Below, one piece after another: positions 47,001 to 56,919 of a DNA stretch of 64,000 nucleotides. Position numbers and translations under genes: made by a program. The stretch is from Rhizobiaceae bacterium (GTDB taxonomy: Bacteria; Pseudomonadota; Alphaproteobacteria; Rhizobiales; Rhizobiaceae): assembly GCA_023953835.1 (NCBI GenBank), contig JAMLJB010000001.1:1488001-1552000 (forward strand), written 5' to 3'. How positions within the stretch are numbered: the first letter of the stretch is position 1; each line of letters opens with the position of its first letter. The notes below the pieces were generated by a model, which ran no database searches, was not told the DNA's origin, and worked only from the letters and a program-made list of their open reading frames with translations.

Positions 47001-49552
47001 TGGCCGCTGGCGCTCCAGAGGCTCACCTCATGCTGGCCGATGTTATAGAAACCCTTGAAGAAGCGGATGCCCTGAACCGTTCCGGCAGTCGAAGACTGGA
47101 ACCGGACGCCGAGTTCGACGCTCTCCTTGTCCAGAACCGTCTCTTCGTCAGGAGTCGAGGCATAGGTCCACAGGCTTGATGTCGTCGGAAGCGCCACGGT
47201 CACCGACTTCCCCGCGGAGGGTGTCTCCATATTGAGGCTGTCATCGACCGCACGCGACATGAGCGTGTAGTTGCCGCTTGCCTGGACAACCCAGTTATAG
47301 GACCAGTTCTCCCGGCCGGTGGTCTTCCACCAGCTCTGCCCGCCATCGTAGGAAAATTCGACGGCCGCGACGATGCCCCCACCTGTGTCGGACGCCGTGC
47401 CCGTGATCGTCACGTGCTGGCCTTCCACGAAGGTGGCCCCAACGATCGGAGATGTAATGGTCGATGTGGGCTTGGTGAAATCCGTGCTTTGCGTGGCAAT
47501 TACGAGGCTTGCCTGCAATGTTTCCGGCTGGATGCCCATGTCGGCAAACATGTTCACCATGGCCTGCTGGACATTCGGGTCGGTCGGCGTCGGCGTTCCG
47601 TAGTGGCCGTCGTCGAGACCCCACGACCAGAAGACGGTCCCGGCGCTGAAGACGAGCGCGCCGCTTTCCGCGCGATACATTGTAAGGCTGTGCTCGGCGG
47701 CAGGATTGTATCCAACCTGGGTGCCATAGTCGCGCAGGTACTGATTGACCTCCACGGTCGACAACGACATGTTGATGAGGCCGGCGGGGCGGTATCCGTT
47801 CTCAACGTCGGAATCCCACTCATAGCCCAGCAGGTTCTGGACCAGCGCGTATGTTTCGCCCGGCTGAAGCTCGGAAACGTCCGTATTCCGCCAGAACCTC
47901 AGGTTCGACATTTCATACGGAATGGTGATGGTGTCGGCCCGGTAAGCGTCGACGCTGAACATCGTGCCGGTAAGTGAGTTTTCCGGCTCCTGCCCCTCGT
48001 CGGCAAAGCGCGGGTCGCGCCACGTGCCGGTGGAAATGTCGGTGGGGTTTTCGCGAAGCCCCCAGGTCTCCTTGTAGGAAACGAGCGTGCGATATGCATT
48101 ACCTTCCGCGTCGGCCGCCCACTGGACCTTCCAGTAGATTTCATTGCCGCTCCAGAATGCGAGATTCACGCCCGAATCGCGCGCGTTCTCCACATTTGCC
48201 CTCTGTTCGGCAGACCAGTATTCGTCGTGCCCGACCGACAGGAAGGCGTCGTGGTTGAGAAGTTGCGCGCCATTGCGCGCGGTGTCCACGCCGGAAATAT
48301 ACGACATGTCGTAGCCGTTCTGCTCAAGCCAGCGAACGGCGGCCATCTCCGGCCCGAACACGTAGTCCCACGTTCCGCCCATGGTGCTGCTTTGAGTGGC
48401 GAAGGGGCGGTTGTAGCTGACCGCCGTGGCCTTGCCGATCGCATTGATCGAGCAATGGCAGTTTGGCGGGATCCAGCCGATCATGTCGTTCGGATCGATC
48501 GGCAGATCGCCTTCATAGAGGCTCGCGCCGCCCCAGGCATTGTAAGCCTGCCAGGTGGTGTCCGAGGTCTGGAACACGATGTCGCTGGTCGAGCCGTCTT
48601 CGCGCACGATGAACGGCACGATGCTCGCGCCGCCATTCGAGCCGCCGCCATCCTCGCGCACCAGTTTCGCGAAATAGATGCCGGAGACGGAATCTTCGGG
48701 AATCTGCCAGCTCGCCGAAACCGACCAGTTGGAGCAATCGATGAGGCCGGTCGTATAGTCGACCAGCGGATGCGGCTGGACCTGCGCGGTCGTCAGGTTC
48801 TTGTCGATGGTCGCGATCTTGCGCGCACCGTCTCCGCCATAATAGCCCATGCGGTAGATTTCGATGCGATAGTCCGTCGAATCGGTCGCGATCTTGAAAT
48901 CGACCGTGCCGCCGACATTGGTGCTGATCTGCGTGGCAAAGCCCTGGATCGTCGGATCGCCGTCACCTTCGACACCCCATTCGCTTTCAGGGGTGCCCTG
49001 CTTCTGGTTCTCGAGAACGATCTTGTTGGGTCCTGCGGCGGCGAGAGCAGCCGGTGCGGTGGACGTCAGCGCTGCTGTGGTCTTTGTGGTTGTCGTCGTC
49101 GTTGTTCCGCTATCGGTGGAAAACGAAGTCGTTTCGGTGCGCGGAACAATCGTGGTGCTGGCGGAGGTGGAGAAGGAACTGCCCGAGCCGGTCGTGTCGG
49201 TCGGGGTCGACGTCGAAAGTGCGTTGAATGCACTGCCGAGATCCAGGCTGGATTCGCCGCCGGAATCGCTGGGAGAACTCTGGGGCGTTACCGTGACGCT
49301 CTCGACCGTGTCGAACGATGCCGCATCCACGGAAAAGCTGCGAACCGCCTGCTTGCCGGACGAGTTGACAGGGGTCGTCTGCGCCTCTGACTGAGCGGTG
49401 GTCGCCTGCGCCACGGTCCAGACGCCGTTTTCGACGTCTCCCTGCGTGGCCGGGTCACCCTGCTGCGCCGCATAGCGGAACGTCTTTTCCGCACCCTCTT
49501 TCTTTTCGGCCGCGCGTTTGTTGATCAGTTGGCGTTTGCCAATCTTCTGCAT
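44054..49552 (-). CDS. Giant secreted-type protein: dimethylformamidase-like domain with DUF4082 and cadherin-like repeats
   Basis: A 1832-residue protein without an N-terminal signal peptide. Residues 1-172 are Ser/Thr-rich and disordered. Residues about 175-690 resemble the large-subunit domain of N,N-dimethylformamidase ([28 protein letters not shown] with Y445, [10 protein letters not shown]). An Ig-like domain spans about 694-788. Four DUF4082 domains (about 792-945, 1049-1205, 1413-1565, 1671-1828) alternate with four cadherin-like tandem-95 repeats (about 948-1043, 1212-1307, 1310-1407, 1570-1665). No RTX nonapeptides are visible. The repeats suggest a surface or secreted adhesin-like stalk with a hydrolase-like head. 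It heads the operon with exporter genes and is the likely type I substrate. Substrate and activity are unknown. Confidence 0.87.
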   Translation of the reverse strand: MQKIGKRQLINKRAAEKKEGAEKTFRYAAQQGDPATQGDVENGVWTVAQATTAQSEAQTTPVNSSGKQAVRSFSVDAASFDTVESVTVTPQSSPSDSGGESSLDLGSAFNALSTSTPTDTTGSGSSFSTSASTTIVPRTETTSFSTDSGTTTTTTTKTTAALTSTAPAALAAAGPNKIVLENQKQGTPESEWGVEGDGDPTIQGFATQISTNVGGTVDFKIATDSTDYRIEIYRMGYYGGDGARKIATIDKNLTTAQVQPHPLVDYTTGLIDCSNWSVSASWQIPEDSVSGIYFAKLVREDGGGSNGGASIVPFIVREDGSTSDIVFQTSDTTWQAYNAWGGASLYEGDLPIDPNDMIGWIPPNCHCSINAIGKATAVSYNRPFATQSSTMGGTWDYVFGPEMAAVRWLEQNGYDMSYISGVDTARNGAQLLNHDAFLSVGHDEYWSAEQRANVENARDSGVNLAFWSGNEIYWKVQWAADAEGNAYRTLVSYKETWGLRENPTDISTGTWRDPRFADEGQEPENSLTGTMFSVDAYRADTITIPYEMSNLRFWRNTDVSELQPGETYALVQNLLGYEWDSDVENGYRPAGLINMSLSTVEVNQYLRDYGTQVGYNPAAEHSLTMYRAESGALVFSAGTVFWSWGLDDGHYGTPTPTDPNVQQAMVNMFADMGIQPETLQASLVIATQSTDFTKPTSTITSPIVGATFVEGQHVTITGTASDTGGGIVAAVEFSYDGGQSWWKTTGRENWSYNWVVQASGNYTLMSRAVDDSLNMETPSAGKSVTVALPTTSSLWTYASTPDEETVLDKESVELGVRFQSSTAGTVQGIRFFKGFYNIGQHEVSLWSASGQLLARGISTGESLDGWQQVLFSTPVQINANTTYIASYHTGGYYSADTGYFDSSYSTGPLTVQAGGGVYAYGDSPLFPNNVFENENYWVDVVFQPNQQNVAPVANNDSGFTTVAGSPLTLAFAALTANDTDANGDALSVTGVSNAVNGTVAINAQTGSVVFTPTAGYTGAASFKYTISDGRGGTSTATVNLNVNPAPSGVSLFGSGAGSNGASASDGLGVELGMRFVSSATGTVSGIKFYKAVGETGTHTGSLWKADGTLLGTLTFSGESASGWQTAVFSNPIAIVAGQQYIVSYHSNGTYQYTTGFFNAPVTNGPLTAPANSGSSGNGVYNYSNNVSFPNQTWQASNYWVDVLFNQSSAPSNTPPVATNDSGYSTAFNTLFTVGAAALLANDTDADGDALAITGVDQATNGTVSYNATTQTVSFTPTTGYSGAASFRYTVSDGKGGTATATVNLTVAAQVNTPPVATNDSGYSTNQNTALSLAASTLLANDNDADGDVLSITGVDQATNGTVGYNSTTKVVTFTPTTGFTGAASFRYSISDGKGGTSSATVSFSVNASGSQTVSLFPNGTPANTATDDPNSVELGMRFTVSQTGLITGIRYYKGANDTGTHTGSLWTSGGTLLTSGTFTNETASGWQTLTFSQPVNVAAGTQLVVSYHSNGSYASTTNYFTSAITNGPLTAQGTNNGVYAYGSSSLFPTQSWQASNYWVDVMFQSGSANVSPVAANDTGFSTSFNTAKVIQASQLLANDTDANGDALTVTSVSNAVNGSVAFNQSNNQVTFTPNVGFTGGASFTYSISDGRGGTSSANVSLTVNPAVVATQSLFSASDVPTILNENDPQPVQLGMKFQTDVAGWITGFKFYKGTQNTGTHTANLWTASGTLMGSATFTNETASGWQYVALAQEIAVQPNTTYVVSYNARNGYSATTNYFTTDRESQNLTALSSALSGGNGVYAYGSGTLFPTSTYNSTNYYVDVVFRPQLAA

Positions 49553-49870
49553 AGTCCGCCCCTTATTTTGCCAATCTGCAGAATGCCGGAAAGCGGGCCG
49601 AGGCGAATGTTGGCAAAACAGGCCGAACGGCGAGTCATTGGTGGATGCGGGGACAGCGGTTCAACGGCGTTAGTCGTAGCCGGTTCTACGTCGCTCTTTC
49701 GGAAATTCTACGCCTTTTGTGGTAGTTCGGGCACGCAGAGTCGCCGCTGCAGGATGTCGGGCTGCCCGTTGGCAACTTCCATTGCATTCGCGTCGGTCCG
49801 GCCTACATATCGTTGCATCAACTCGTACCGCGCTGTCGCCGTCCGGGGCTGCGCGCCATCGGAGAAATAT
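49553..49870. promoter_or_regulatory. Divergent promoter region of the giant gene and hslV
   Basis: No gene is recognised in these 318 bp. A spaced inverted repeat, TTTTGCCAA (49566-49574) and TTGGCAAAA (49610-49618), lies just upstream of the giant gene and could be a regulator site. GGAG before 49871 serves hslV. An open frame from 49529 runs through the gap into hslV but its first part has no family resemblance. Confidence 0.45.
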
Positions 49871-50419
49871 ATGTCGAATGAATTGACCATGCACGCCACG
49901 ACCATCGTGACCGTGCGCAAGGGCAAGAAGGTCGTGATCGCAGGCGACGGGCAGGTAAGCCTCGGCCAGACGGTCATGAAAGGTAACGCCCGCAAGGTTC
50001 GCCGTCTCGGAAAAGGCAATGTGATCGCCGGGTTCGCCGGGGCGACCGCGGACGCCTTCACGCTGCTGGAGCGGCTCGAAGCCAAGCTCGAACAATATCC
50101 TGACCAGCTCACAAGGGCCTGTGTCGAACTCGCCAAGGACTGGCGCACCGATCGCTACCTTCGCCGTCTTGAAGCCATGATGCTGGTGGCCGACAAGCAC
50201 GTGACTCTGGCGCTCACGGGAACGGGCGACGTGCTCGAACCTGAACATGGCGTCATGGCCATCGGTTCGGGCGGGAACTACGCGCTCGCCGCTGCGCGCG
50301 CCCTGATCGACACCGATGCCGGGGCCGAGGAGATCGCACGCAAGGCAATGCAGATCGCTGCCGACATCTGCGTCTATACCAATCACAATGTCGTGGTCGA
50401 AGCGCTCGATGCGGCCTGA
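49871..50419 (+). CDS. hslV: ATP-dependent protease subunit HslV
   Basis: Proteolytic dodecamer partner of HslU. The 182-residue precursor begins with a nine-residue propeptide (MSNELTMHA) before the catalytic threonine of [20 protein letters not shown]. The family segment [20 protein letters not shown] follows. GGAG lies six bases before the ATG at 49871. hslU follows after 91 bp on the same strand. Confidence 0.97.
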   Translation: MSNELTMHATTIVTVRKGKKVVIAGDGQVSLGQTVMKGNARKVRRLGKGNVIAGFAGATADAFTLLERLEAKLEQYPDQLTRACVELAKDWRTDRYLRRLEAMMLVADKHVTLALTGTGDVLEPEHGVMAIGSGGNYALAAARALIDTDAGAEEIARKAMQIAADICVYTNHNVVVEALDAA

Positions 50420-50510
50420 GACCCGTTTGCCAAAGACGATTTGATGGCGTCCATAGCCCGCAAGCAAGAACCGCGGGCTTTCCCGGAGCCTGTGACCTAT
50501 CGAGGATATC

Positions 50511-51818
50511 ATGAGCAATTTTTCCCCCCGCGAGATCGTTTCCGAACTCGACCGCTTCATTATCGGACAGAAGGACGCAAAGCGCGCGGTCGCGATCGCG
50601 CTGCGCAACCGCTGGCGCCGCCAGCAGCTTGAAGGCCAGATGCGCGAAGAGGTCATGCCGAAGAACATCCTGATGATCGGCCCGACCGGGGTCGGCAAGA
50701 CGGAAATTTCGCGCCGTCTCGCCAAGCTGGCGGGCGCTCCCTTCATCAAGGTCGAGGCGACCAAATTCACCGAAGTCGGCTATGTCGGGCGCGACGTCGA
50801 GCAGATCGTGCGCGATCTGGTCGAAGTCTCCATCGGCCTTGTCCGCGAGAAAATGCGCGAGGACGTCAAGGCCCGCGCCCACGTCAATGCCGAGGAACGC
50901 GTGCTGGACGCCCTTGTCGGCAAGACCGCAAGCCCTGCAACGCGCGACTCGTTCCGCAAGCGGCTGCGGGACGGCGAATTGGATGACAAGGAAATCGAGG
51001 TGGAAATAAGCGACACCGGCACCGGCGGCATGCCCGGCTTCGAAATCCCCGGCATGCCGGGCGGCGTCGGCATGATCAACCTCTCCGACATGATGCAGAA
51101 GGCAATGGGCGGCAAGCGGACCAAGTCCGTCAAGACCACCGTCAAACAGTCCTACGAGGTGCTCATCGCCGACGAATCCGACAAGCTCCTCGACCAGGAC
51201 GAAGTCGTGCGGCAGGCGCTCATATCCGCCGAGAACGACGGCATCGTCTTTCTCGACGAAATCGACAAGATCGCGGCGCGCAGCGACATTTCCGGCGGGC
51301 CCTCGCGCGAGGGCGTGCAGCGCGACCTGCTGCCGCTGGTCGAGGGCACGACGGTTGCGACGAAGTACGGGCCGGTCAAGACGGACCATATATTGTTCAT
51401 CGCCTCGGGTGCGTTCCACGTTTCCAAACCGTCGGACCTCCTCCCCGAACTGCAGGGCCGATTGCCGATACGCGTCGAGCTTCGGGCGCTCGAAAAGGAC
51501 GATTTCCGTCGCATCCTGACCGAGACGGAGGCGAGCCTCATCAAGCAATACATAGCCTTGATGGCGACCGAAGGCGTGACGCTGGAATTCACCGAGGATG
51601 CGATCGACTCGCTGGCCGGCATCGCCGTGGACCTGAACGCATCGGTCGAGAACATCGGCGCACGGCGGCTGCAAACGGTCATGGAACGCGTGCTGGACCA
51701 GATTTCATTCGAAGCGCCTGACCAGTCCGGCAAGTCGGTGACCATCGACGCGGACTATGTCGGCAAGCAGGTCGGCGACCTTGCCAAGAACACGGACCTG
51801 TCCCGATTCATTCTTTGA
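50511..51818 (+). CDS. hslU: HslU ATPase subunit
   Basis: AAA+ unfoldase that feeds substrates to HslV. The 435-residue protein has the N-terminal [20 protein letters not shown], Walker [10 protein letters not shown] (57-65), the pore motif GYVG in [20 protein letters not shown], the inserted I domain, and Walker [13 protein letters not shown]. The C-terminal end DLSRFIL is the peptide that inserts into HslV pockets. Confidence 0.97.
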   Translation: MSNFSPREIVSELDRFIIGQKDAKRAVAIALRNRWRRQQLEGQMREEVMPKNILMIGPTGVGKTEISRRLAKLAGAPFIKVEATKFTEVGYVGRDVEQIVRDLVEVSIGLVREKMREDVKARAHVNAEERVLDALVGKTASPATRDSFRKRLRDGELDDKEIEVEISDTGTGGMPGFEIPGMPGGVGMINLSDMMQKAMGGKRTKSVKTTVKQSYEVLIADESDKLLDQDEVVRQALISAENDGIVFLDEIDKIAARSDISGGPSREGVQRDLLPLVEGTTVATKYGPVKTDHILFIASGAFHVSKPSDLLPELQGRLPIRVELRALEKDDFRRILTETEASLIKQYIALMATEGVTLEFTEDAIDSLAGIAVDLNASVENIGARRLQTVMERVLDQISFEAPDQSGKSVTIDADYVGKQVGDLAKNTDLSRFIL

Positions 51819-51900
51819 GGCGAGTCCATCATGCGGCCACGATCGGCGGCGAAAGCGTGACTTTTGCCGCCCGCCCCGATAAAGGGTGAGTGACCGGAGT

Positions 51901-52878
51901 ATGCGCTTTACAATGAGAAAATTCGTTCTGGCAGGCGTTCTTGCAGCGCTCACCCTTGCCCAGGCTGTGGTGGCGGCGCACGCCCTCACCGTCGTGCCGC
52001 CGGGCAACCGCAACGCCGAGCAGCCTCCTGTGCCGGGTGCCTCGATCAAGCGCACCAAGGCTTCCAAAGGCAGCTTCGAGAGCAAATATCGCAAGGTTTA
52101 CAATCTCCTGGAGAATGACTCGCGGCTGCGCTCAAAGATCAAGCAGGCAGCCGCGGCCTACGGTATCGACCCGATGCACATCGTCGGCGCGATCGTTGGC
52201 GAACACACCTACAATGTCGACGCCTATGACAGGTTGCAGACCTACTATGTGAAGGCCATCGCCTATCTGAGCAACAGCCTCAAGTTCGAGTACAAGGGTG
52301 AGGATGTCGCGAGCTTTGTCCAAAGGCCGCAATTTTCTGTTTGCGCTTCAAAATCAGATAGTTACACCTTGTGGACCTGCCGGGAGGACGTCTGGAACCG
52401 CAGCTTTCGCGGCCAGACCGTCGACGGTCGCAGCTATCCGAACAACAGGTTCAGCGCGGTGTTCTTCCAGCCCTTCTATGCGGGGCAGACGTTCGGACTC
52501 GGCCAGTTGAACCCGCTGACCGCGCTCCAGATGAGCGACACGGTGAACCGGACCTCCGGCTTCGAGAAGCTCGACGCATCGGAGCCGAACGACGTCTATG
52601 AAACGATCATGGACCCAGATAAATCAATACCTTACGTGGCCGCAACGCTCCGTAAGTCGATCGATGCCTATAAGAATATCGCCGGGTTCGACATCTCACG
52701 GAATCCGGGCATCACGGCCACGCTCTACAATCTCGGGAACCCCGAAGCGAGGGCGGCAGCGCTGCGCAACGAGAACGCGAAGCGACAGGCAGCGGGCGAA
52801 GCGGAAAAGCTTCCGCAGGAAAACTATTATGGGTGGCTGGTGAACGAAAAGCTCGCCGAACTGAGCGCGCTATTCTAG
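51901..52878 (+). CDS. DUF1402 family secreted protein
   Basis: A protein of about 325 residues with a signal peptide (RKFVLAGVLAALTLAQAVVA, cleavage near AHA). The body contains a lysozyme-like pattern with E in GIDPMHIVGAIVGEHTYNVD and FGLGQLNPLTALQM, which resembles lytic transglycosylase folds, so the protein may act on peptidoglycan. Family function is not established. An alternative start four codons later (51913) would suit the ribosome site less. It follows hslU by about 80 bp. Confidence 0.85.
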   Translation: MRFTMRKFVLAGVLAALTLAQAVVAAHALTVVPPGNRNAEQPPVPGASIKRTKASKGSFESKYRKVYNLLENDSRLRSKIKQAAAAYGIDPMHIVGAIVGEHTYNVDAYDRLQTYYVKAIAYLSNSLKFEYKGEDVASFVQRPQFSVCASKSDSYTLWTCREDVWNRSFRGQTVDGRSYPNNRFSAVFFQPFYAGQTFGLGQLNPLTALQMSDTVNRTSGFEKLDASEPNDVYETIMDPDKSIPYVAATLRKSIDAYKNIAGFDISRNPGITATLYNLGNPEARAAALRNENAKRQAAGEAEKLPQENYYGWLVNEKLAELSALF

Positions 52879-52915
52879 CTAAGTAGGGCGATTCCCGGCG
52901 CAAAAATCGCAAAAC

Positions 52916-53284
52916 TCACCGAAACGCGCCCGCATAATTTCGAATTTGCGCGAGAATTGCGTCAAGTTGCGCGTCATCCAGCGATGAGATGCGCTCTGCC
53001 AGCAGGTTGGCAAGCTCGGTCGCCTTGGGCGACAGACCCGACGTGTCCACAGTCACGCGCGGGTCGGATTCGTGTGCAAGACGACTCAGCTCCTCCGCCT
53101 CGTCCCAGATCACGTTGAAGTAGCCGAGCATCTTCTGGAGCAGGGGCCAGCTCGGCGTGCCGCGCCGGCCATGCTCGAGCGCGGAGAGATAGGCAGGCGA
53201 GACGCCGATGGCCGCCGCCATCTCCTTTTGCGAGACACCCTTCTGCTCCCGCAATTGCCTGATTCGCACACCGAACGGAGTCAT
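52916..53284 (-). CDS. XRE-family helix-turn-helix regulator
   Basis: A 122-residue protein with an N-terminal Cro/CI helix-turn-helix (FGVRIRQLREQKGVSQKEMA and AAIGVSPAYLSALEHGRRGT, residues about 4-60). A helical tail (ATELANLLAERISSLDDAQL) probably dimerises. Its ATG overlaps the smr stop (ATGA), so it is the last gene of the Tim44-mltA-smr run; the targets are unknown. Confidence 0.9.
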   Translation of the reverse strand: MTPFGVRIRQLREQKGVSQKEMAAAIGVSPAYLSALEHGRRGTPSWPLLQKMLGYFNVIWDEAEELSRLAHESDPRVTVDTSGLSPKATELANLLAERISSLDDAQLDAILAQIRNYAGAFR

Positions 53285-53838
53285 GGATTGCGCACCCGCT
53301 TCAGCCTCACATAGAGCGCACCCGATCCGCCATGGCCACGGGCCGCACTTTCATGCGCGGAAACATATTGCCTGAAAGGCGCGGTCGAAAGCCAGCCGGG
53401 AACCGAACGGCGCAGAACGCCGTCGCCGCCGGAAGAAGATCCCTTGCCGGTGATGATGAGTACATACCGGACGCCGCGCGCATGGGCGCGTGCGAGAAAG
53501 GACAGGAGCAGACCATGGGCCTCGTCCTGCCGCATTCCGTGCAGGTCGACACGCGCTTCCAGGGGCAGGCGTCCTTTCGCAAGCTTGTCGAGGGTTTGCG
53601 AATCGAGATGCGACCGGGCAGGCGGACGCACGGGCGCGGCGGGCCGGTACGCCGGCAGAGCGACCGTCTTGCCGCCGCCGGGCTCCTTCGGTTCGGGTTG
53701 CTCGCCCGGGACATGTTGATGTTTCGGCTTCGCCGCCGCATGGCGCTTAGGCGGGACGGACGGCGTAACGGACCGGGCCACCATGTCCCACAGGATGCGG
53801 TCGTCCTCGGTCAGCTCCCTCCCCTTCTGGCCGCTCAT
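53281..53838 (-). CDS. Smr-domain protein
   Basis: A 185-residue protein with a disordered Pro/Lys-rich first half and a C-terminal Smr domain: VDLHGMRQDEAHGLLLSFL, VLIITGKGSSSGGDGVLRRS, HGGSGALYVRLKR. Smr domains can nick or cleave nucleic acid; in bacteria some rescue stalled ribosomes by cutting mRNA. It overlaps mltA and the XRE gene by ATGA at both ends. Confidence 0.9.
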   Translation of the reverse strand: MSGQKGRELTEDDRILWDMVARSVTPSVPPKRHAAAKPKHQHVPGEQPEPKEPGGGKTVALPAYRPAAPVRPPARSHLDSQTLDKLAKGRLPLEARVDLHGMRQDEAHGLLLSFLARAHARGVRYVLIITGKGSSSGGDGVLRRSVPGWLSTAPFRQYVSAHESAARGHGGSGALYVRLKRVRNP

Positions 53839-54935
53839 CCGTCGCCTCCGGCCAATGAACGCGGGATAAGGGCATAGAAGGTGGCGGCGTTGCGCACCAC
53901 ACCGGCAATCTCGCCCGCCGCAGCACCGGAACCGGCAAAGAGATCGCCACGCGCGGCGCCGACGATGGCCGAACCCGTGTCCTGCGCGATCAGGAGGCGG
54001 GCGAACGACCTGCCGCCGAAGGCCGAAAGCGTCGGCGAATCGACAAAGACCGGCGTGCCGAATGTGTGGAGCAGGCGATCCACGGCAATCGAACGGCCGG
54101 GCGTCAGCGGCACCTTTGCCGCCGCAACCGGCCCAAGCGCGGGGTCATCGACCGGCGCATCGCGAAAAAAGATGTAAGAGCGGTTCCGCCACAGGATTTC
54201 ATGCACCCTGCCGGGGTTCGACCTGAACCATGCGCGGATCGACTGCATGGTGATTTTTTCAAGCGGAATCTCGCCCAGTTCCGCCAGCACCTTGCCCGCC
54301 CCGGTAAAGCGCTGGCCGGATTTGGCGGCATAGGTCACGCGACGCACCGAACCATCCGGCATCAGGAGGCGGGCCGCGCCCTGGACATGGATGAAATAGG
54401 CGTCGACGGGATCGGCCACCCAAGCCATTTCCAGCCCCTGCCCGGAAACCGCGCCCCGGTCGATGGCTTCACGATCATGATACTCGACCAGACCGGAGCC
54501 GGTTTTTCGCGCGAAAGCAAGATAGGGATCGAGCGCGGCGGGCCGGCTGTGATCGTCAACATCGACCAGATCGGAAGGCCTGCGCAGGAGGGGGACGTTG
54601 AACCGCTCCGTCCTGACCGGCGAGGCTTCCACCTCCGGCTCATAGAATCCGGTGACAAATCCGTCCGTCGAACCGGACTCATTGAGGACAATCGCGGGCC
54701 GGAAATGCCGCTCGAAGAACTGCCGTGCCGCCACCCGGTCGAGCGGGGTACGGCCCCGCGCGTCCTCAAAGGAGGGTAGGAATGATTCGAAGCTCACGCC
54801 CAGCGATCCGGTTCGGTAGGGCTTGTGCGCCGCATGTCCGGCGCACCTGCGAAACGCATCGAATGCCCCGGACTGGTCGTCCTCAATCCAGCCCGGAATG
54901 TCGCGAAACGAGATGGGACGAAAGCCTGACAGCAT
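53835..54935 (-). CDS. mltA: Membrane-bound lytic murein transglycosylase A family protein
   Basis: Cleaves peptidoglycan glycan strands to 1,6-anhydro products. The 366-residue protein has the MltA core (GFVTGFYEPEVEAS, LDPYLAFARKTGSGLVEYHD) and the C-terminal 3D domain with its aspartates (HTFGTPVFVDSP, LLIAQDTGSAIVGAARGDLF). From the ATG at 54935, or from a TTG four codons upstream, no signal peptide or lipobox is visible, unlike the E. coli lipoprotein. The gene starts within 20 bp of the Tim44-like stop. Confidence 0.9.
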   Translation of the reverse strand: MLSGFRPISFRDIPGWIEDDQSGAFDAFRRCAGHAAHKPYRTGSLGVSFESFLPSFEDARGRTPLDRVAARQFFERHFRPAIVLNESGSTDGFVTGFYEPEVEASPVRTERFNVPLLRRPSDLVDVDDHSRPAALDPYLAFARKTGSGLVEYHDREAIDRGAVSGQGLEMAWVADPVDAYFIHVQGAARLLMPDGSVRRVTYAAKSGQRFTGAGKVLAELGEIPLEKITMQSIRAWFRSNPGRVHEILWRNRSYIFFRDAPVDDPALGPVAAAKVPLTPGRSIAVDRLLHTFGTPVFVDSPTLSAFGGRSFARLLIAQDTGSAIVGAARGDLFAGSGAAAGEIAGVVRNAATFYALIPRSLAGGDG

Positions 54936-54953
54936 GGCCAAGGCCAATAAGAC

Positions 54954-55658
54954 TTATTCTTCCTCTTCGGTCGCGACGAGCTTCCAGTTCGGGTCCTTGG
55001 AGCGTGTATCGCGCGCGAATGTCCAGACATCCTTTACCTCGGCCACGGTCTCGGGATCACCGTTGATGACAGCGCCCGATTTGTCGCGCGTGGCGGAAAT
55101 AAGTTCACTTACAAGCCTCAGCGTGACGTGGGCCTCTGTGCCCTTCATTTCCGCCGACATGTAGTCGGCTTTGTCGATGCCGACAAAGGAGGACTGAATC
55201 TGCTCGGACTTGGTCTCGCGCTCGTTGATCGCAGCGATGAACCCATCATAAACCTCCTTGGACAGAAGGTTCTTCAGCGTTTTCCGATCGCCCGCAGCAA
55301 AGGCCGTCACGATCATCTCATAGGCCATCTTCGCACCGTCGAGGAACGCCTTGGGATCGAACGATGGGTCGGCGTCGCGGATGGCGCGCAGCCCCTTGTT
55401 GAGGTCCGTGCCCGGCTTGGCGACCGAATCGATGGCCAGATAGGCGATCTCGGGTTCGCCGGGCGCGCGCTTGCGCGGCAGGGAAACGACATTTTCGGCC
55501 TTGGCCGGATCGGATGCGCCGTTCGGGGCCGGGCGCGAATAGGGATCGAAGGGCGGGCGCTCATTTCCCGTCCGCCGCCCGAGCACGTTGCGCAGCTGGT
55601 AGAAGATCACCACCGCCGCGACCATGAAGATAATCGTGCCGAAGTCCAGGAATTCCAC
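54954..55658 (-). CDS. Tim44/TimA domain membrane-anchored protein
   Basis: A 234-residue protein with an N-terminal membrane anchor (LDFGTIIFMVAAVVIFYQL), a Pro/Arg-rich linker and a C-terminal Tim44-like (TIM44/MRPL45) domain: DPKAFLDGAKMAYEMIVTAF, LLSKEVYDGFIAAINERETK. Bacterial homologues are proposed ancestors of the mitochondrial import component, with an uncertain role at the inner membrane. It heads the run toward mltA, smr and the XRE gene, opposite fxsA. Confidence 0.9.
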   Translation of the reverse strand: MEFLDFGTIIFMVAAVVIFYQLRNVLGRRTGNERPPFDPYSRPAPNGASDPAKAENVVSLPRKRAPGEPEIAYLAIDSVAKPGTDLNKGLRAIRDADPSFDPKAFLDGAKMAYEMIVTAFAAGDRKTLKNLLSKEVYDGFIAAINERETKSEQIQSSFVGIDKADYMSAEMKGTEAHVTLRLVSELISATRDKSGAVINGDPETVAEVKDVWTFARDTRSKDPNWKLVATEEEE

Positions 55659-55825
55659 GCTTCAATAACCCTTGTTCCGGCCTTACCGGCCTGCTGCGCG
55701 CAATTGCGCGAATTCCCAATGCATATAGAACGCATCATCGCAGCATTCAAATCAAGCAATAATGTCCCTATGTAGATCAAGTGCCTTCTTTCGTAGTCGG
55801 CAATAATAGCAGCTCGGGGTTTGAT

Positions 55826-56311
55826 GTGCGCTTTTCGGTTCTCATATTCCTTGTCTGGCCACTGATCGAGATTGCCGGCTTTGTGATTGTCGGTCGAGAG
55901 GTCGGGGTGCTGTCGACCATTGCGCTCACAATCGCCATGGGCGTGCTCGGCGCCGCGTTGCTGCGGCATCAGGGTTTTGGGGTGCTGTCGCGTCTCCGCT
56001 CGGAAATGGAAGCAGGACGCAGCCCGGGACGTGAACTTGCGCATGGCGCGATGATCCTTCTGGCGGGCTTTCTGCTGCTGGTGCCGGGCTTCGTGAGCGA
56101 TATTTTCGGGCTGGCGCTGTTCGTGCCGCCGGTCAGGGACTTCGTCTGGCGGTGGCTGAGTCGCAATGTGGATTTCAGGACCGTCGTCGTCAGCCGCGAC
56201 TTTGGCGGAGCGCCGCGCCGCGAGCGGACCATCGATCTTGACGAGGACGACTACGAGGCCGATCCCAATCCCGATTCGCCCTGGCGGCGAATCGACCGCG
56301 ATGGCCGTTGA
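55826..56311 (+). CDS. fxsA: FxsA family membrane protein
   Basis: Inner-membrane protein; in E. coli its overproduction relieves phage exclusion, and its normal role is unclear. Hydrophobic helices are seen in FSVLIFLVWPLIEIAGFVIV, TIALTIAMGVLGAALL and MILLAGFLLLVPGFVSDIFG, the last two being family marks. The start is uncertain: the GTG at 55826 (161 residues) fits the usual N-terminus, while a GTG at 55781 would add 15 polar residues. Confidence 0.85.
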   Translation: MRFSVLIFLVWPLIEIAGFVIVGREVGVLSTIALTIAMGVLGAALLRHQGFGVLSRLRSEMEAGRSPGRELAHGAMILLAGFLLLVPGFVSDIFGLALFVPPVRDFVWRWLSRNVDFRTVVVSRDFGGAPRRERTIDLDEDDYEADPNPDSPWRRIDRDGR

Positions 56312-56394
56312 GCTTGTGCTTGATGAGACAGCGTGCTAGCGAGCGCGGGATTTTTTCGGCCTCGTCGGCCCAAGAGAACAAGGAAACTTAGCAA

Positions 56395-56910
56395 ATGGCT
56401 GCTGAGAAAAAGGGAACGGCCCCCGAAAACGGAAACGCGCAGGGTGAGGCGAACGGCAAGCCGCCGGTGCTGAATGTCCTTGTACAGTATCTCAAGGACC
56501 TTTCTTTCGAGAGCCCCGGTGCTCCCAAGACGCTTCAGGCGCGCGAAAAGGCGCCGAACATCAATATCGGCGTGAATGTGAACGCCAATCCCGTGTCAGA
56601 TACAGAATTCGATGTCGTGCTTTCGCTGAATGCGAAGGCTCAGGTCGACAGCACCGTGCTGTTCAATGTCGAGCTGATGTATGGCGGCGTTTTCCACGTC
56701 GAGAACTTTCCGCAGGAGCACATGCTGCCGATCCTGTTCATCGAATGCCCGCGCCTGCTGTTCCCCTTCGCGCGGCAGATCATCGCCGATGCCACGCGCA
56801 ATGGTGGATACCCGCCGTTGATGCTCGATCCGATCGATTTCGTCCAGATGTTCCAGCAAAAGATCGCCGAGGACCAGGCGCGCGCCAAGGTGCAGGCGGC
56901 GAACAACTAG
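56395..56910 (+). CDS. secB: Protein-export chaperone SecB
   Basis: Tetrameric chaperone that delivers unfolded precursors to SecA. The 171-residue protein has [40 protein letters not shown] and the family segment [20 protein letters not shown]. It ends 9 bp from the convergent dnaQ stop. Confidence 0.97.
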   Translation: MAAEKKGTAPENGNAQGEANGKPPVLNVLVQYLKDLSFESPGAPKTLQAREKAPNINIGVNVNANPVSDTEFDVVLSLNAKAQVDSTVLFNVELMYGGVFHVENFPQEHMLPILFIECPRLLFPFARQIIADATRNGGYPPLMLDPIDFVQMFQQKIAEDQARAKVQAANN

Positions 56911-56919
56911 GATCAGTAT

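Noticed and set aside
44054..49552. RTX adhesin label for the giant protein
   Set aside because: No GGxGxDxxx nonapeptide repeats are visible; the repeats are DUF4082 and cadherin-like.
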